Shown: positions 18,117 through 29,679 of the stretch, piece by piece
Numbering within the stretch: position 1 is the stretch's first letter
How the letters are laid out: every line of letters starts with the position of its first letter
NCBI RefSeq assembly: GCF_003719335.1
Contig: NZ_RIAS01000008.1
Coordinates: 1 to 64,000, forward strand
Source of the DNA: Paenibacillus amylolyticus
GTDB lineage: Bacteria; Bacillota; Bacilli; Paenibacillales; Paenibacillaceae
Length of the DNA stretch: 64,000 nucleotides
Direction: 5' to 3'
Translations under genes and position numbers: made by a program
Notes under the pieces: model-generated
What the model saw: the letters and a program-made list of their open reading frames with translations, nothing else
Told to the model about the DNA's origin: nothing
The model's database searches: none

Positions 18117-18857
18117 ATGAAATTTACAATTCAACTATTTGCAGGTATTGCAGAACGTTTAAATACATCCCAACTTGAATTTGAATATGACGGTGAGATG
18201 CTTACAGCTACTATGCTTAAAGAACAGTTAAGTCAAACTTACCCTGAAGCTGCCTCACAGATTCGTTCATCATTTTTAGCAGTAAACCAGAGATATGCTC
18301 CTGCCGATACAATACTTAAGGCGAATGATGAACTGGCTTTGATCCCTCCTGTATCCGGAGGCGACGGTACGGCGAACCAGAGTATGGATCACCCTCATAC
18401 ACAAGAGCATCGCACAGAAGATGGTATGTTTCTAATTACTACTGCTCCCTTGTCCGTTGAGGCAACGACCGACTTGGTCATTACCGCCAATCATGGTGCT
18501 GCATTAACTTTTGTAGGAACGACACGGGAAATGACTGGTGAACAACGCACTGTTTATCTGGAATACGAAGCATACGTACCTATGGCGCTGTCCCATATGG
18601 CGGCGATCGGCACGGAGATAGCAGAACGCTGGCCAGGTGTGCGCTGTGCGATCAGTCATCGAATTGGCAAAGTTGACGTTGCCGAAATCAGTGTCGTTAT
18701 CGCGGTATCCTCGCCTCATCGCAGCGACTGTTACGATGCAAGCCGTTACGCCATTGAAAGACTGAAACAAACGGTACCGATTTGGAAAAAAGAAATCTGG
18801 GAGGACGGTTCCGAGTGGAAAGGCCATCAACTAGGACCCTGGAACCCCATGGACTAG
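18117..18857 (+). CDS. MoaD-MoaE fusion, molybdopterin synthase
   Basis: The product has 246 residues. Residues 1-82 are a MoaD ubiquitin-like domain ending in PPVSGG, the diglycine that carries the thiocarboxylate sulfur. After a hydrophilic linker (about 83-100) a full MoaE domain follows (FLITTAPLSVEA, TFVGTTRE, LEYEAYVPMA, HRIGKVDVAEISVVIAVSSPHR, VPIWKKEIWEDGSEW). Molybdopterin synthase converts cPMP to molybdopterin. In a fusion the diglycine is internal, so cleavage after GG, or an altered sulfur transfer, is required; mycobacterial MoaX is a known cleaved fusion. AAAGGAG lies about 10 bases before the ATG. No other molybdenum cofactor gene is nearby. Confidence 0.93.
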   Translation: MKFTIQLFAGIAERLNTSQLEFEYDGEMLTATMLKEQLSQTYPEAASQIRSSFLAVNQRYAPADTILKANDELALIPPVSGGDGTANQSMDHPHTQEHRTEDGMFLITTAPLSVEATTDLVITANHGAALTFVGTTREMTGEQRTVYLEYEAYVPMALSHMAAIGTEIAERWPGVRCAISHRIGKVDVAEISVVIAVSSPHRSDCYDASRYAIERLKQTVPIWKKEIWEDGSEWKGHQLGPWNPMD

Positions 18858-18911
18858 AAAAAAATGAGTCTATTCGCTGTTTACAGAGGTGTTTGAACAG
18901 TAAATAAGTCG

Positions 18912-18940
18912 TTGTCAACCCATTTTTTTCTTGTTATTAT
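18912..18940 (+). promoter_or_regulatory. SigA-type promoter of the second HD-GYP gene
   Basis: The -35 TTGTCA (18912-18917) and -10 TATTAT (18935-18940) are separated by exactly 17 bases. The promoter lies upstream of the GTG at 18984, which supports that start over earlier in-frame codons. Confidence 0.7.
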
Positions 18941-18983
18941 AATGATATGTGTCGATATTAGTCGAGGAAAAGGTGGTTTATAC

Positions 18984-20030
18984 GTGAGAGTGCATGTTAC
19001 AGATCTTAAACCCGGCGACCTGCTAAAAAATGATATCTACAATACTTCAGGTCTCCACATGCTGATGAAAGGTTCCGTTCTCAGCGAAGATGATATATCT
19101 AAGCTGTTGCAGCATGGAATTGATTTCGCAGATGTAGAACAATCATCCAACCTTCACTCTAATGAACAAAACTTGCCTTCCGATCAGACCCGTCTGTTAA
19201 CCAATCTGTTTAACGACACGATCAAAGGCACAGAATCTCTGTTCCAAGAAGCCCTAGAAAAAGGCTTTATTGATGAATCACAGGTTGACGAGATTGTAAG
19301 CACCTTAACAGGACAGCTCGAAAAACAAAAAGATGTTGTCTCCCTGCTGCTTATGCTAGATGGAGACATTGACTACACCTACAACCATTCCTTGCAGGTT
19401 GGCATGCTTGCTTTTTATATTGCTGGCTGGATGGGTTATAGCCCAGAGGAATGTCTTACAGTAGCCAAAGCAGGATATCTTCATGATATTGGCAAGTCCA
19501 AAATTCCTTCTGAAATATTACATAAACCAGGCAAACTAACAACAGAAGAATTCGCAGAAATGAAAAAACATACCTTTTACGGTTACGATATTATCAAAGC
19601 TTCAACAGAGGACGAAGTCATCGCCATGGTCGCTCTTCAACATCATGAGCGTGAGGATGGCAGTGGTTATCCGCATGGTTTGCGAGGAGATGAGATTCAT
19701 CCCTATGCTCGTATCACTGCTGTAGCCGACGTCTACAGCGCAATGACAACGAATCGGGTGTATCAAACCAAACAAGAGTTAATTTCTGTTCTGTGCGAGT
19801 TGTACAGCCTCAGTTTTGGTCAGTTGAATGGCGAAGCAACCCAAGAGCTGATCAAACATATGCTTCCGAATTTTATTGGTAAAAAAGTACTGCTCACCAC
19901 AGGACAAACTGGTGTCATTGTCATGAACAATCCAGCTGATTACTTCCGCCCACTTGTTCAGACCTCTACGGCCTTTATCGATTTAGCGAAAGAAAGAGAT
20001 ATTGCCATTGTTGAAATTTACGTCCAATAA
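18984..20030 (+). CDS. HD-GYP domain protein, probable cyclic-di-GMP phosphodiesterase (paralogue 2)
   Basis: The product has 348 residues. It starts at GTG 18984 (VRVHVTDLKPGDLL), with AAAGGTGG upstream and a promoter just before it. The HD motif is YLHDIGKSKIP and the GYP motif HHEREDGSGYPHGLRGDEIHPYA, followed by VADVYSAMTTNRVYQ. Architecture and length parallel the 15370-16491 protein, suggesting an old duplication around yunD and moaDE. It ends in the same type of short C-terminal domain (GKKVLLTTGQTGVIV). Cyclic-di-GMP hydrolysis is the family activity; no sensor domain is recognisable in the N-terminal 130 residues. It is monocistronic: own promoter, strong terminator. Confidence 0.9.
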   Translation: MRVHVTDLKPGDLLKNDIYNTSGLHMLMKGSVLSEDDISKLLQHGIDFADVEQSSNLHSNEQNLPSDQTRLLTNLFNDTIKGTESLFQEALEKGFIDESQVDEIVSTLTGQLEKQKDVVSLLLMLDGDIDYTYNHSLQVGMLAFYIAGWMGYSPEECLTVAKAGYLHDIGKSKIPSEILHKPGKLTTEEFAEMKKHTFYGYDIIKASTEDEVIAMVALQHHEREDGSGYPHGLRGDEIHPYARITAVADVYSAMTTNRVYQTKQELISVLCELYSLSFGQLNGEATQELIKHMLPNFIGKKVLLTTGQTGVIVMNNPADYFRPLVQTSTAFIDLAKERDIAIVEIYVQ

Positions 20031-20051
20031 ATCACGCTTGCAGAGAAAAGA

Positions 20052-20095
20052 GGGATCAAAAGGAAGCCCGATTGAGCTTCCCTTTGATCCCTTTT
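20052..20095. terminator. Bidirectional terminator between HD-GYP gene and YjcZ-type gene
   Basis: The arms GGGATCAAAAGGAAGC and GCTTCCCTTTGATCCC form a long, nearly perfect stem around CCGATTGA. It is followed by TTTTGCTT on the plus strand and CTCTTTTCTC on the minus strand, so it can serve both convergent genes. Confidence 0.85.
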
Positions 20096-20116
20096 GCTTC
20101 TATTCAGTCGAAGGAG

Positions 20117-20257
20117 TTACACACAGAATGCTTTTGTGATGATAACCAACAGGATGAACAGTACCAAGATCGCGCCGACCGACGTACATGGATTGTATCC
20201 ACCTACACCGCCTACACCACCAACGTTGCCTTTACAGCCATAACCTACTTCGCTCAT
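20117..20257 (-). CDS. YjcZ-type small sporulation peptide
   Basis: This 46-residue peptide starts MSEVGYGCKG, continues with glycine/valine repeats (GGVGGVGG), and ends with a hydrophobic helix (VGAILVLFILLVIITKAF). This layout of a Gly-rich N-terminus plus one C-terminal membrane helix matches the YjcZ family of small spore-associated proteins in Bacillus and Paenibacillus. GAGGAGG lies 7 bases before the ATG, which is strong support that it is translated. It stands alone between a bidirectional terminator and the gene-free stretch before the M23 peptidase. Its role is unknown; membrane or coat association is inferred. Confidence 0.85.
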   Translation of the reverse strand: MSEVGYGCKGNVGGVGGVGGYNPCTSVGAILVLFILLVIITKAFCV

Positions 20258-20404
20258 GTGATTGCCTCCTCTTTATCAGGTATACCCTAACATATGACGC
20301 TCCCCCGTTGGAGGAACTGGGCGAAACGGCATTCTTCGCAATTTGGTTCATAGCCCATAGGAGATAAGTGGTTTTCTCTTATACTGCCCTTTGCTCTTAA
20401 GGCT

Positions 20405-21118
20405 TCAATCCTTTTTTGGTACCTGTATTCCCATTTCCTTCCGATACATAATTACAAGTATTCTCCAAAAGTCATAACTTCCTGTGTCATCTTGAATATA
20501 GGGATGATAATAAGCTAATGCCTCCTGCGCCCAGTCAGGGCAGCTCATGTTGGATAATCGCTTCTGTTCTTGAATCCAGCCACCTTGAAGCTCCAATTGC
20601 TTCTGCATAAGCGTGAACAATTGCTTTTCCTGACTTGTCATTGGCGGGCCCTCCTCTTCCTGAGAGATCGTTCCGTATTCGTTTAACAAATACGCTGTTG
20701 GCTCAACAACGCCATCTTCACTTGCCGTATATCCGTACGAAGGCGAGCTTGTTTTTCGAATCTCATAATGGACATGGGGACCCGTGCTCTGTCCTGTACT
20801 CCCTTGATAACCGATTAGCTGCCCTTTCCTCACTCGCTGACCAACATTAACGGCAATGCGTGAGAGATGACCGTAACAATGTAAGTATCCACGATGATCC
20901 TCAAGCGCCACAGTAAGCCCGTATCCTCCAAAACCGGAGCCTGTGCGTCCTTCAGCTGCAAAACGTACCGTCCCTTCTAGAAAAGCAGATACAGGCCCAT
21001 TCCAAGGTTCAGTGACCAGATCTACCCCTCGATGAAACGTCTGGCCTCCATGTATAGGATGAATTCGATAACCGAATGAACTTGTAATCCGATACCCTTC
21101 GAAAGGGTTTGCATTCAT
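20405..21118 (-). CDS. M23-family (LytM) metallopeptidase
   Basis: The product has 237 residues from the ATG at 21118 (MNANPFEGYRITSSFG), which has AAAAAGGA about 9 bases upstream; a longer in-frame reading to 21253 lacks a site. The peptidase domain contains the zinc ligands in HRGVDL and HVHYE plus GYGLTVALE and YGHLSRIAVNVG. It would cut peptidoglycan cross-bridges or act on another peptide. No signal peptide is evident, unusual for a secreted lytic enzyme; similar leaderless forms occur as phage-type endolysins, but no phage genes surround it. The C-terminal 60 residues (CPDWAQEALAYY, then GSYDFWRILVIMYRKEMGI) look like a small SLH-like or prophage-lysin tail. Confidence 0.85.
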   Translation of the reverse strand: MNANPFEGYRITSSFGYRIHPIHGGQTFHRGVDLVTEPWNGPVSAFLEGTVRFAAEGRTGSGFGGYGLTVALEDHRGYLHCYGHLSRIAVNVGQRVRKGQLIGYQGSTGQSTGPHVHYEIRKTSSPSYGYTASEDGVVEPTAYLLNEYGTISQEEEGPPMTSQEKQLFTLMQKQLELQGGWIQEQKRLSNMSCPDWAQEALAYYHPYIQDDTGSYDFWRILVIMYRKEMGIQVPKKD

Positions 21119-21329
21119 AGCATCACATCCTTTTTCTATCATTAAATGCTTAACTCTATGAATTGGCCTGTGCGTTTCGTCTGATTGGAGCAAAAAGAGC
21201 ACTGCTCGGAATACGATCGTACGATAACCTTTCGGTTTCAATAATCGTTTCAAGCGGTGCGGCTGATGATATGATTTATGCTCTATCTGAAAAGTATAGA
21301 ATGAAAATACGGGAAACTACATTTCCTAC

Positions 21330-22685
21330 TTACTTTGCACGGATTGGCTTATACACGACACCAAGCTGATCTAATTCCTGTTCTGCTCTTCCGTAAAAAC
21401 CGGCAATGTACCAGCCCACGGGCGCTTCCAGTTGAATCTGATCTGACGTCCTCTGACCACCTGCAATTTGTTGACCAAGGCTGGTCGTTAACTCTACATA
21501 GAAGATACGTTTGTCTCCATTTCGCGTCCCCTGAGCAATCGTCATGTGTGTCAGGTACTCCCCTTCGGCCAGGTTCAAGGTAGTCGCACTGGCACTGCCT
21601 CCGTGGCTCAAAGCTGTTCCGTCTCTATATATCGCTGTGATACCGTCCACACGGTTACCTGTATTGATTACGATGGAACTAGGCTCAGCATCAGGAATCT
21701 GATTTAGATCGTTAAAACCTATTCCCCCAGACCCGCCTACAGACGAACTTAGCTGATATTGTGAAGATATGCTGTATACCAATGTTGCTGTAATCGGATA
21801 GTGATCCGATAACTGATTTCCTTTAGAATCAACAAAGACCTGGTCTTCCAGACGATAGCTCTGAGCCTGAAGGGAAAGTGCCCTGCTTCCGCGATACAAG
21901 ATTTTATCTACAACCTCATAATTCGGACCGTTTTTATTCGTACCATCCATAAGAGCGTCTCCGTCAACAGGGATATTACCCCCACGAATAAGATCAATCC
22001 ATGGATCTCTCAATCCATTTTCAGACATAAGCAGCTCAATATTGTCGGAAGCACGGGTGTACCTTGTATTTGTGTCACCCATAACGATGACCGCATTACC
22101 GTCCGAATGCTCTTTGATGTAGTTGGAGAGCTGCCGGATGTTATCACGTCTTGCCTCAAGCGAATTAGCATCACCGCCAGCATCTGCATGAAGGTTGTAT
22201 ACATCTACTTTTACGCCTGGTGCAATCTCGTACACTGAAGCTGTAAAACCCTTTGGCGTCAATTCATCATTACCATTATCGAAGAAACCCGAACGCTTAT
22301 TCCAGGTCACACGTTTCAAATCACGGAAGGAATACCGGGATAAACTATTGAGTCCGCTTCCAAAACCTGCTGGCCCACTGCTTTGGGTCAAGTAGGGCAG
22401 CGATACCTGCGAGATCAGTTCATTATGATAATTAAAATCTTCCTGCACATTAATAATGTCATAGTTATTGAGTTTGGGAGAAATCTGAACGGTGTACTCT
22501 TGAGGTTTGGAACTGGATACAAGGCTCGGGAGACCGCCCACATTATAACTCAGTACCTTGAATGAACCCGTTGCTACTCCACTTTCCTCTGCCTGTACCT
22601 TTGGTGATGCTGCCTGAAAACCCGTCAAGATTACAGCAGCAGTTAAAAGCAGGGCTGCTCCCCGTTTTACCCAATTCCTTTTCAA
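21330..22685 (-). CDS. Secreted endonuclease/exonuclease/phosphatase-fold enzyme with jacalin-like lectin tail
   Basis: The product has 451 residues. A signal peptide is present (MKRNWVKRGAALLLTAAVILTGF, then QAASPKVQAEE). Residues about 40-310 form a DNase I-like fold: LSYNVGGLP, NVQED (metal-binding Glu), YNLHADAG, VMGDTNTRY and LSDHYPITATL (catalytic Asp-His). This family includes sphingomyelinase C and secreted nucleases, and I cannot choose the substrate. Residues about 318-450 resemble a jacalin-like lectin domain (GGSGGIGFND, then INTGNRVDGITAIYRDG, LAEGEYLTHMTI, and the ending GFYGRAEQELDQLGVVY), suggesting carbohydrate targeting. The ATG at 22685 follows a weak site. No terminator is obvious between it and the M23 gene. 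Confidence 0.85.
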   Translation of the reverse strand: MKRNWVKRGAALLLTAAVILTGFQAASPKVQAEESGVATGSFKVLSYNVGGLPSLVSSSKPQEYTVQISPKLNNYDIINVQEDFNYHNELISQVSLPYLTQSSGPAGFGSGLNSLSRYSFRDLKRVTWNKRSGFFDNGNDELTPKGFTASVYEIAPGVKVDVYNLHADAGGDANSLEARRDNIRQLSNYIKEHSDGNAVIVMGDTNTRYTRASDNIELLMSENGLRDPWIDLIRGGNIPVDGDALMDGTNKNGPNYEVVDKILYRGSRALSLQAQSYRLEDQVFVDSKGNQLSDHYPITATLVYSISSQYQLSSSVGGSGGIGFNDLNQIPDAEPSSIVINTGNRVDGITAIYRDGTALSHGGSASATTLNLAEGEYLTHMTIAQGTRNGDKRIFYVELTTSLGQQIAGGQRTSDQIQLEAPVGWYIAGFYGRAEQELDQLGVVYKPIRAK

Positions 22686-22746
22686 TCATCTCACTCCTTC
22701 TATTCAAATCACTTTGTATTTAGTGTGACTTTTGTTAGATGAGTAT

Positions 22747-22801
22747 AAAAAAACACCTCGTAGACAGACATTGTTATACAGTCTGTTCTAAGAGGTGTTT
22801 T
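22747..22801 (-). terminator. Terminator of the suf operon
   Basis: The arms AACACCTC and GAGGTGTT, with an inner AGACAGAC/GTCTGT pairing, form the stem. On the minus strand it is followed by TTTTTTT. It lies about 70 bases after the sufB stop, between sufB and the secreted EEP gene. Confidence 0.85.
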
Positions 22802-22870
22802 AGTCACAAAGCTGGGTCTGTCACAGAGCTTCTGCTACAGTGTTCAGCTGATCGTAGAAGGCTGCAGTGT

Positions 22871-24268
22871 TTAACCTATGCTGCCTTCCATTTCGAATTT
22901 GATCAATCTATTCATTTCAACCGCGTACTCCATTGGCAATTCTTTCGTGAACGGCTCAATGAAGCCCATGATGATCATCTGCGTTGCTTCAGCTTCGGTC
23001 AGACCACGACTCATCAGGTAGAAGAGTTGATCCTCAGACACTTTGGATACCGTTGCTTCATGCTCCAGCATGATGTTATCATTCATGATTTCGTTGTAAG
23101 GAATTGTATCCGATGTGGACTCATTATCGAGAATGAGAGTATCACATTTGATGTTGGATTTCGCGCCTTCAGCTTGGCGTCCAAAGGAAGCCAAACCACG
23201 GTACGTTACTTTACCACCGTGTTTACTGATCGACTTAGATACAATTGTTGACGTTGTATCGGGAGCCAAGTGAATCATTTTCGCGCCTGCATCCTGGTGC
23301 TGGTTTTTACCTGCAACAGCGATGGACAGAACGGAACCTTTAGCTCCACGGCCTTTCAGTACAACCGCAGGATATTTCATCGTCAGTTTGGAACCGATGT
23401 TACCATCGACCCATTCCATCGTTGCATTCTCTTCAGCAACCGCACGTTTGGTAACGAGGTTGTAGATGTTTGGTGCCCAGTTTTGAATCGTTGTGTAACG
23501 AACGCGGGCATTTTTCTTACAGATGATCTCAACTACCGCACTGTGCAGGGAATTTGTGCTGTAAATTGGAGCAGTACAGCCCTCTACATAGTGAACGAAG
23601 CTGTCTTCGTCTGCAATAATCAATGTACGCTCGAATTGACCCATATTTTCGGAGTTAATCCGGAAATATGCTTGCAGAGGCACTTCACATTTTACGCCTT
23701 TTGGTACGTAGATGAAGCTTCCTCCAGACCATACCGCACTGTTCAAGGCAGCAAATTTGTTATCTGCTGGCGGAATAACGGTAGCGAAATATTCACGCAG
23801 GATTTCCGGGTGCTCTCTCAGTGCCGTATCGGTATCCATGAAGATTACGCCTTGGTCTTCCAGTTCCTTTTGCATATTGTGGTATACAACCTCGGACTCA
23901 TACTGAGCCGATACCCCTGCGAGGAATTTTTGCTCCGCTTCTGGAATTCCCAGTTTATCAAACGTTTCTTTGATTTCGGAAGGAACTTCTTCCCATGTTT
24001 TCCCTTGCTTTTCCGAAGGACGAACATAGTATTGAATATCGTTAAAGTCAAGTCCATCCAGATCGCCGCCCCATTTAGGCATAGCCATCTTCTCGAACTG
24101 TTTCAAGGATTTCAAACGGAATTCCAGCATCCACTCCGGTTCGTTCTTGATTTTAGAAATTTCCGTTACAACTTCCGCTGTCAGACCTTTGCCGGTTTGA
24201 AAGATGGATTTATGCTCATCGCGAAAACCATATTTATACTCTTCCATTTCTGGTGCTTTTTTAGCCAT
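22871..24268 (-). CDS. sufB: Fe-S cluster assembly scaffold subunit SufB
   Basis: The product has 465 residues, normal for SufB. Recognisable blocks are [81 protein letters not shown] and the ending [24 protein letters not shown]. SufB forms the SufBC2D scaffold on which the cluster is built in the cytoplasm. It is the last gene of sufCDSUB, 20 bases after sufU, with GGGAGG before the ATG. The region's long antisense frames are shadows of its codon structure. Confidence 0.97.
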   Translation of the reverse strand: MAKKAPEMEEYKYGFRDEHKSIFQTGKGLTAEVVTEISKIKNEPEWMLEFRLKSLKQFEKMAMPKWGGDLDGLDFNDIQYYVRPSEKQGKTWEEVPSEIKETFDKLGIPEAEQKFLAGVSAQYESEVVYHNMQKELEDQGVIFMDTDTALREHPEILREYFATVIPPADNKFAALNSAVWSGGSFIYVPKGVKCEVPLQAYFRINSENMGQFERTLIIADEDSFVHYVEGCTAPIYSTNSLHSAVVEIICKKNARVRYTTIQNWAPNIYNLVTKRAVAEENATMEWVDGNIGSKLTMKYPAVVLKGRGAKGSVLSIAVAGKNQHQDAGAKMIHLAPDTTSTIVSKSISKHGGKVTYRGLASFGRQAEGAKSNIKCDTLILDNESTSDTIPYNEIMNDNIMLEHEATVSKVSEDQLFYLMSRGLTEAEATQMIIMGFIEPFTKELPMEYAVEMNRLIKFEMEGSIG

Positions 24269-24288
24269 CTTGCTCGACCTCCCTATCG

Positions 24289-27231
<2,943 letters not shown>

Positions 27232-27255
27232 TTATTATCCTCCTCCGTTTTGTCT

Positions 27256-28038
27256 TTACGCTTCTTGACCTACAGTTTCGTCTGTAATTCCCAGTTCCGC
27301 TTTTACCCAGTCATAACCTTCAGCTTCAAGACGCTGAGCCAGTTCAGGTCCGCCAGATTTCACGATGCGGCCTTGCATCATTACGTGTACATAGTCTGGA
27401 GTGATGTAGTTAAGCAGGCGTTGATAGTGCGTGATGATTAAGAAGCCGCGATCTTCGCTTTTCATTGCATTTACACCTTCTGCGACAATTTTCAGAGCGT
27501 CGATGTCCAGACCGGAGTCGATCTCGTCAAGTACGACGATTTTAGGATCCAGCAGCATCATTTGCAGAATTTCATTCCGTTTTTTCTCACCACCGGAGAA
27601 ACCTTCATTCAGGTAACGATGTGCAAACTCAGGGTTCATATCGAGTTCTTTCATTTTACCTTCCATTTGACGGATGAACTTGATCAGGGAAATCTCGTTA
27701 CCTTCACCGCGACGAGCGTTGATGGCACTACGCAAGAAATCGGAGTTCGTAACACCCGCAATTTCGCTCGGGTATTGCATAGCCAGGAACAGACCAGCAC
27801 GTGCACGCTCATCTACAGCCATATCCAGTACATCTTCACCATCGAGAGTGACTGTACCATCTGTTACTTCATATTTAGGGTGTCCCATCAGAGCAGAAGC
27901 CAACGTGGATTTACCTGTTCCGTTCGGTCCCATGATCGCGTGGATTTCTCCACCTTTCATTTCCAGGTTGATGCCTTTCAGGATTTCTTTACCTTCAATG
28001 GTCGCTTTCAGACCTTCAATGACGAAATTCGTAGTCAT
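27256..28038 (-). CDS. sufC: Fe-S assembly ATPase SufC
   Basis: The product has 260 residues from the ATG at 28038 (MTTNFVIEGLKATIEGKEIL), with GGAGGG about 11 bases upstream. An in-frame extension to 28179 lies in the untranslated leader and lacks a site. It has the ABC ATPase motifs Walker A GPNGTGKSTL, signature FSGGEKKRNEI, Walker B IVVLDEIDSGLD and a switch His in IITHYQRLL. SufC powers the SufBC2D scaffold. It is the first gene of the operon; a leader of about 175 bases separates it from the promoter. Confidence 0.97.
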   Translation of the reverse strand: MTTNFVIEGLKATIEGKEILKGINLEMKGGEIHAIMGPNGTGKSTLASALMGHPKYEVTDGTVTLDGEDVLDMAVDERARAGLFLAMQYPSEIAGVTNSDFLRSAINARRGEGNEISLIKFIRQMEGKMKELDMNPEFAHRYLNEGFSGGEKKRNEILQMMLLDPKIVVLDEIDSGLDIDALKIVAEGVNAMKSEDRGFLIITHYQRLLNYITPDYVHVMMQGRIVKSGGPELAQRLEAEGYDWVKAELGITDETVGQEA

Positions 28039-28213
28039 GTGTATTGTTTCCCTCCATTGATTAAATTGATGTTTGCTGTCGAAAACGAAAAAGCGCCTAT
28101 TGTATCTGAACAGGGCTTCCCCTGACTTTCTCTGTTTCATCCTACATCTGTAAAGCAATTTCTTCTTGCCACTCTCCACATACTTTCTTCACATGCTGTA
28201 GAGCAACAATCAC

Positions 28214-28251
28214 TTTAGAATAATTCTAAACTGATTCTCAATGATTATCAA
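28214..28251 (-). promoter_or_regulatory. suf promoter overlapped by PerR-like and Fur-like boxes
   Basis: On the minus strand, -35 TTGATA (28251-28246) and -10 TAGAAT (28228-28223) are 17 bases apart. A perfect 8-1-8 inverted repeat, TTTAGAATAATTCTAAA (28214-28230), covers the -10 and fits the PerR box pattern TTATAATnATTATAA. A second site ending in ATTATCA (28236-28250) covers the -35 and fits a Fur box at 11 of 14 fixed positions. The arrangement suggests repression by iron and/or peroxide-sensing regulators. Confidence 0.65.
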
Positions 28252-28406
28252 GTCATTTCCTATCAATTCTTGTCCTTCTCAGGAAACTTCGTTCCTTATG
28301 ATTCTATAATAAATGACTGTTTGAATCAAATGAGAAAACAACTTCCCGCATGCAGGACAGTGATATAAATCACAAAATTCACAGTTTATTCAGCTTCCAT
28401 ACTGAA

Positions 28407-28438
28407 TAAAAAAGAACTTATCCATTTCTGGATAAGTC
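28407..28438 (-). terminator. Terminator of the DUF1802 gene
   Basis: The arms ACTTATCC and GGATAAGT form a stem around ATTTCT. On the minus strand the stem is followed by TTCTTTTTT. Confidence 0.8.
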
Positions 28439-28482
28439 CTTTAATTACACCTTATCAAAATAAGTTTTCGCAGATAAACCAA

Positions 28483-29061
28483 TTACATTCTGAGTGTCTC
28501 GTTAATCTTCTGTACCTGGTCTGCAAAATCCGCAACGTCCAGCACCGGCGTCATTTCGCGCGGCACCAGACCATTCGGAATGGAAATCCATGAACGGCAG
28601 CCATTATACTCGGGCAAAACGGGAATCTCCACCGGTTCCTGCAAACGGTACACACGTAGAATCAACACGTGGAGCGGATCTTTCTTTTTCCACTTCAAAC
28701 GGGATTCGGCAAAATCAGCTGTCCACATATGATATTCCAGAAGTCGATCCAGCATCTCCTGATCTCGAATCTCCAAATCCTGCGTTACTTCAGCATACGA
28801 TGTAATACGGACGGTTGAAGCTTCAGGCACCCATTCGGCCAGCGACTCTTCAACATAGGATTGATCCGAGGACTTGATCAGTTCTTTACGCTGATGCTCA
28901 TAAGTCGGATACAGGTAAAACGCTGGACTTTTCAACTCAAAATGTTTCGTTTCCTCCACAATCCCGCCTTTGCGCATCACCATAATCTGGCGACCGTTTT
29001 CCAGCGCTTGGATTGCAGAAGCCCATTCTTTTAACGCCGGTACCGCTCTTGTGTCTACCAT
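28483..29061 (-). CDS. DUF1802 family protein
   Basis: The product has 192 residues. The family features are present: ALKEWASAIQALENGRQIMVMRKGG, then FYLYPTYEHQRKEL and a C-terminal half rich in hydrophobic strands (PLHVLILRVYRL, GCRSWISIP). No catalytic motif is known to me and the function of DUF1802 is not established; related proteins occur in cyanobacteria and Firmicutes. GGGAGG stands before the ATG at 29061. It has its own terminator and is separated from dps by 156 bases, so it may be transcribed alone or by readthrough from dps. Confidence 0.85.
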   Translation of the reverse strand: MVDTRAVPALKEWASAIQALENGRQIMVMRKGGIVEETKHFELKSPAFYLYPTYEHQRKELIKSSDQSYVEESLAEWVPEASTVRITSYAEVTQDLEIRDQEMLDRLLEYHMWTADFAESRLKWKKKDPLHVLILRVYRLQEPVEIPVLPEYNGCRSWISIPNGLVPREMTPVLDVADFADQVQKINETLRM

Positions 29062-29217
29062 TGTGCTCGCCCTCCCCTGTCACTCTTGACAGCAGTATAG
29101 ACGCTCAGGCACTTATCTGACAACTTTAGCAGGCAACACCGAACACTTTACGGATGAACTTATCAGCCACGAATGGGTTACAGACAGACGGCTCTGTGTC
29201 CGCCTTAGAAAAACGGT

Positions 29218-29679
29218 TTATCCCAGGTATGCACGAAGCATCCACATATGTTTCTCCAGATCTGCTTTGAAGCCTGTCAGCATATCAGCAGTCGGCTGAT
29301 CTTCAGCCGCATCGGCCAGATCAATACCTTCCTGATACTCATTGGAAAGTGTAGCGAAGTCTTCAATCAGGTTCTGTACCATAGCGTTCGCATCTTCTTT
29401 GCCGGAAGCTTCTTGGATCGAAGCCATCTCGAGATACTCTTTCATCGTTGCTGCCGGGCTGCCTTTCAGTGTAAGCAAACGCTCGGCGATTTCATCCATT
29501 TGTACTGTGATTTCGTTATAGAACTCTTCAAACTTCACATGCAGTGTGAAAAAGTTCGGGCCTTTTACATACCAGTGATAGTTATGGATTTTGACATACA
29601 GCACGTTCAGGTTAGCCACCTGACGGTTAAGTACTTGTTCAACGGATTTTGCTTGATCTGTTTTGTTTTTTGTAGCCAT
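29218..29679 (-). CDS. dps: Dps-family ferritin-like DNA protection protein
   Basis: The product has 153 residues. The ferroxidase motif is visible as NYHWYVKGPNFFTLHVKFEEFYNEI, with the second set of ligands in MDEIAERLLTLKG, followed by the Dps helices to the C-terminus (DLEKHMWMLRAYLG). Dps stores iron oxidised by hydrogen peroxide and protects DNA. The ATG at 29679 is used (AAAGGATGGG about 7 bases upstream) rather than one four codons earlier that lies inside this ribosome site. I looked for a PerR box upstream and did not see a convincing one. Confidence 0.93.
   Translation of the reverse strand: MATKNKTDQAKSVEQVLNRQVANLNVLYVKIHNYHWYVKGPNFFTLHVKFEEFYNEITVQMDEIAERLLTLKGSPAATMKEYLEMASIQEASGKEDANAMVQNLIEDFATLSNEYQEGIDLADAAEDQPTADMLTGFKADLEKHMWMLRAYLG

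Larger units (their letters stand above)
28039..28482. other. Gene-free region holding the suf leader and promoter
   Basis: No gene is supported in these 444 bases. From right to left on the minus strand the region holds the terminator of the DUF1802 gene (28407-28438), an A/T-rich stretch, the suf promoter with its two operator-like sites, and an untranslated leader of about 175 bases. I see no known riboswitch in the leader. Confidence 0.6.

Noticed and set aside
20405..21118. Prophage remnant around the leaderless M23 peptidase
   Set aside because: No integrase, holin, structural phage gene or attachment repeat is visible on either side.
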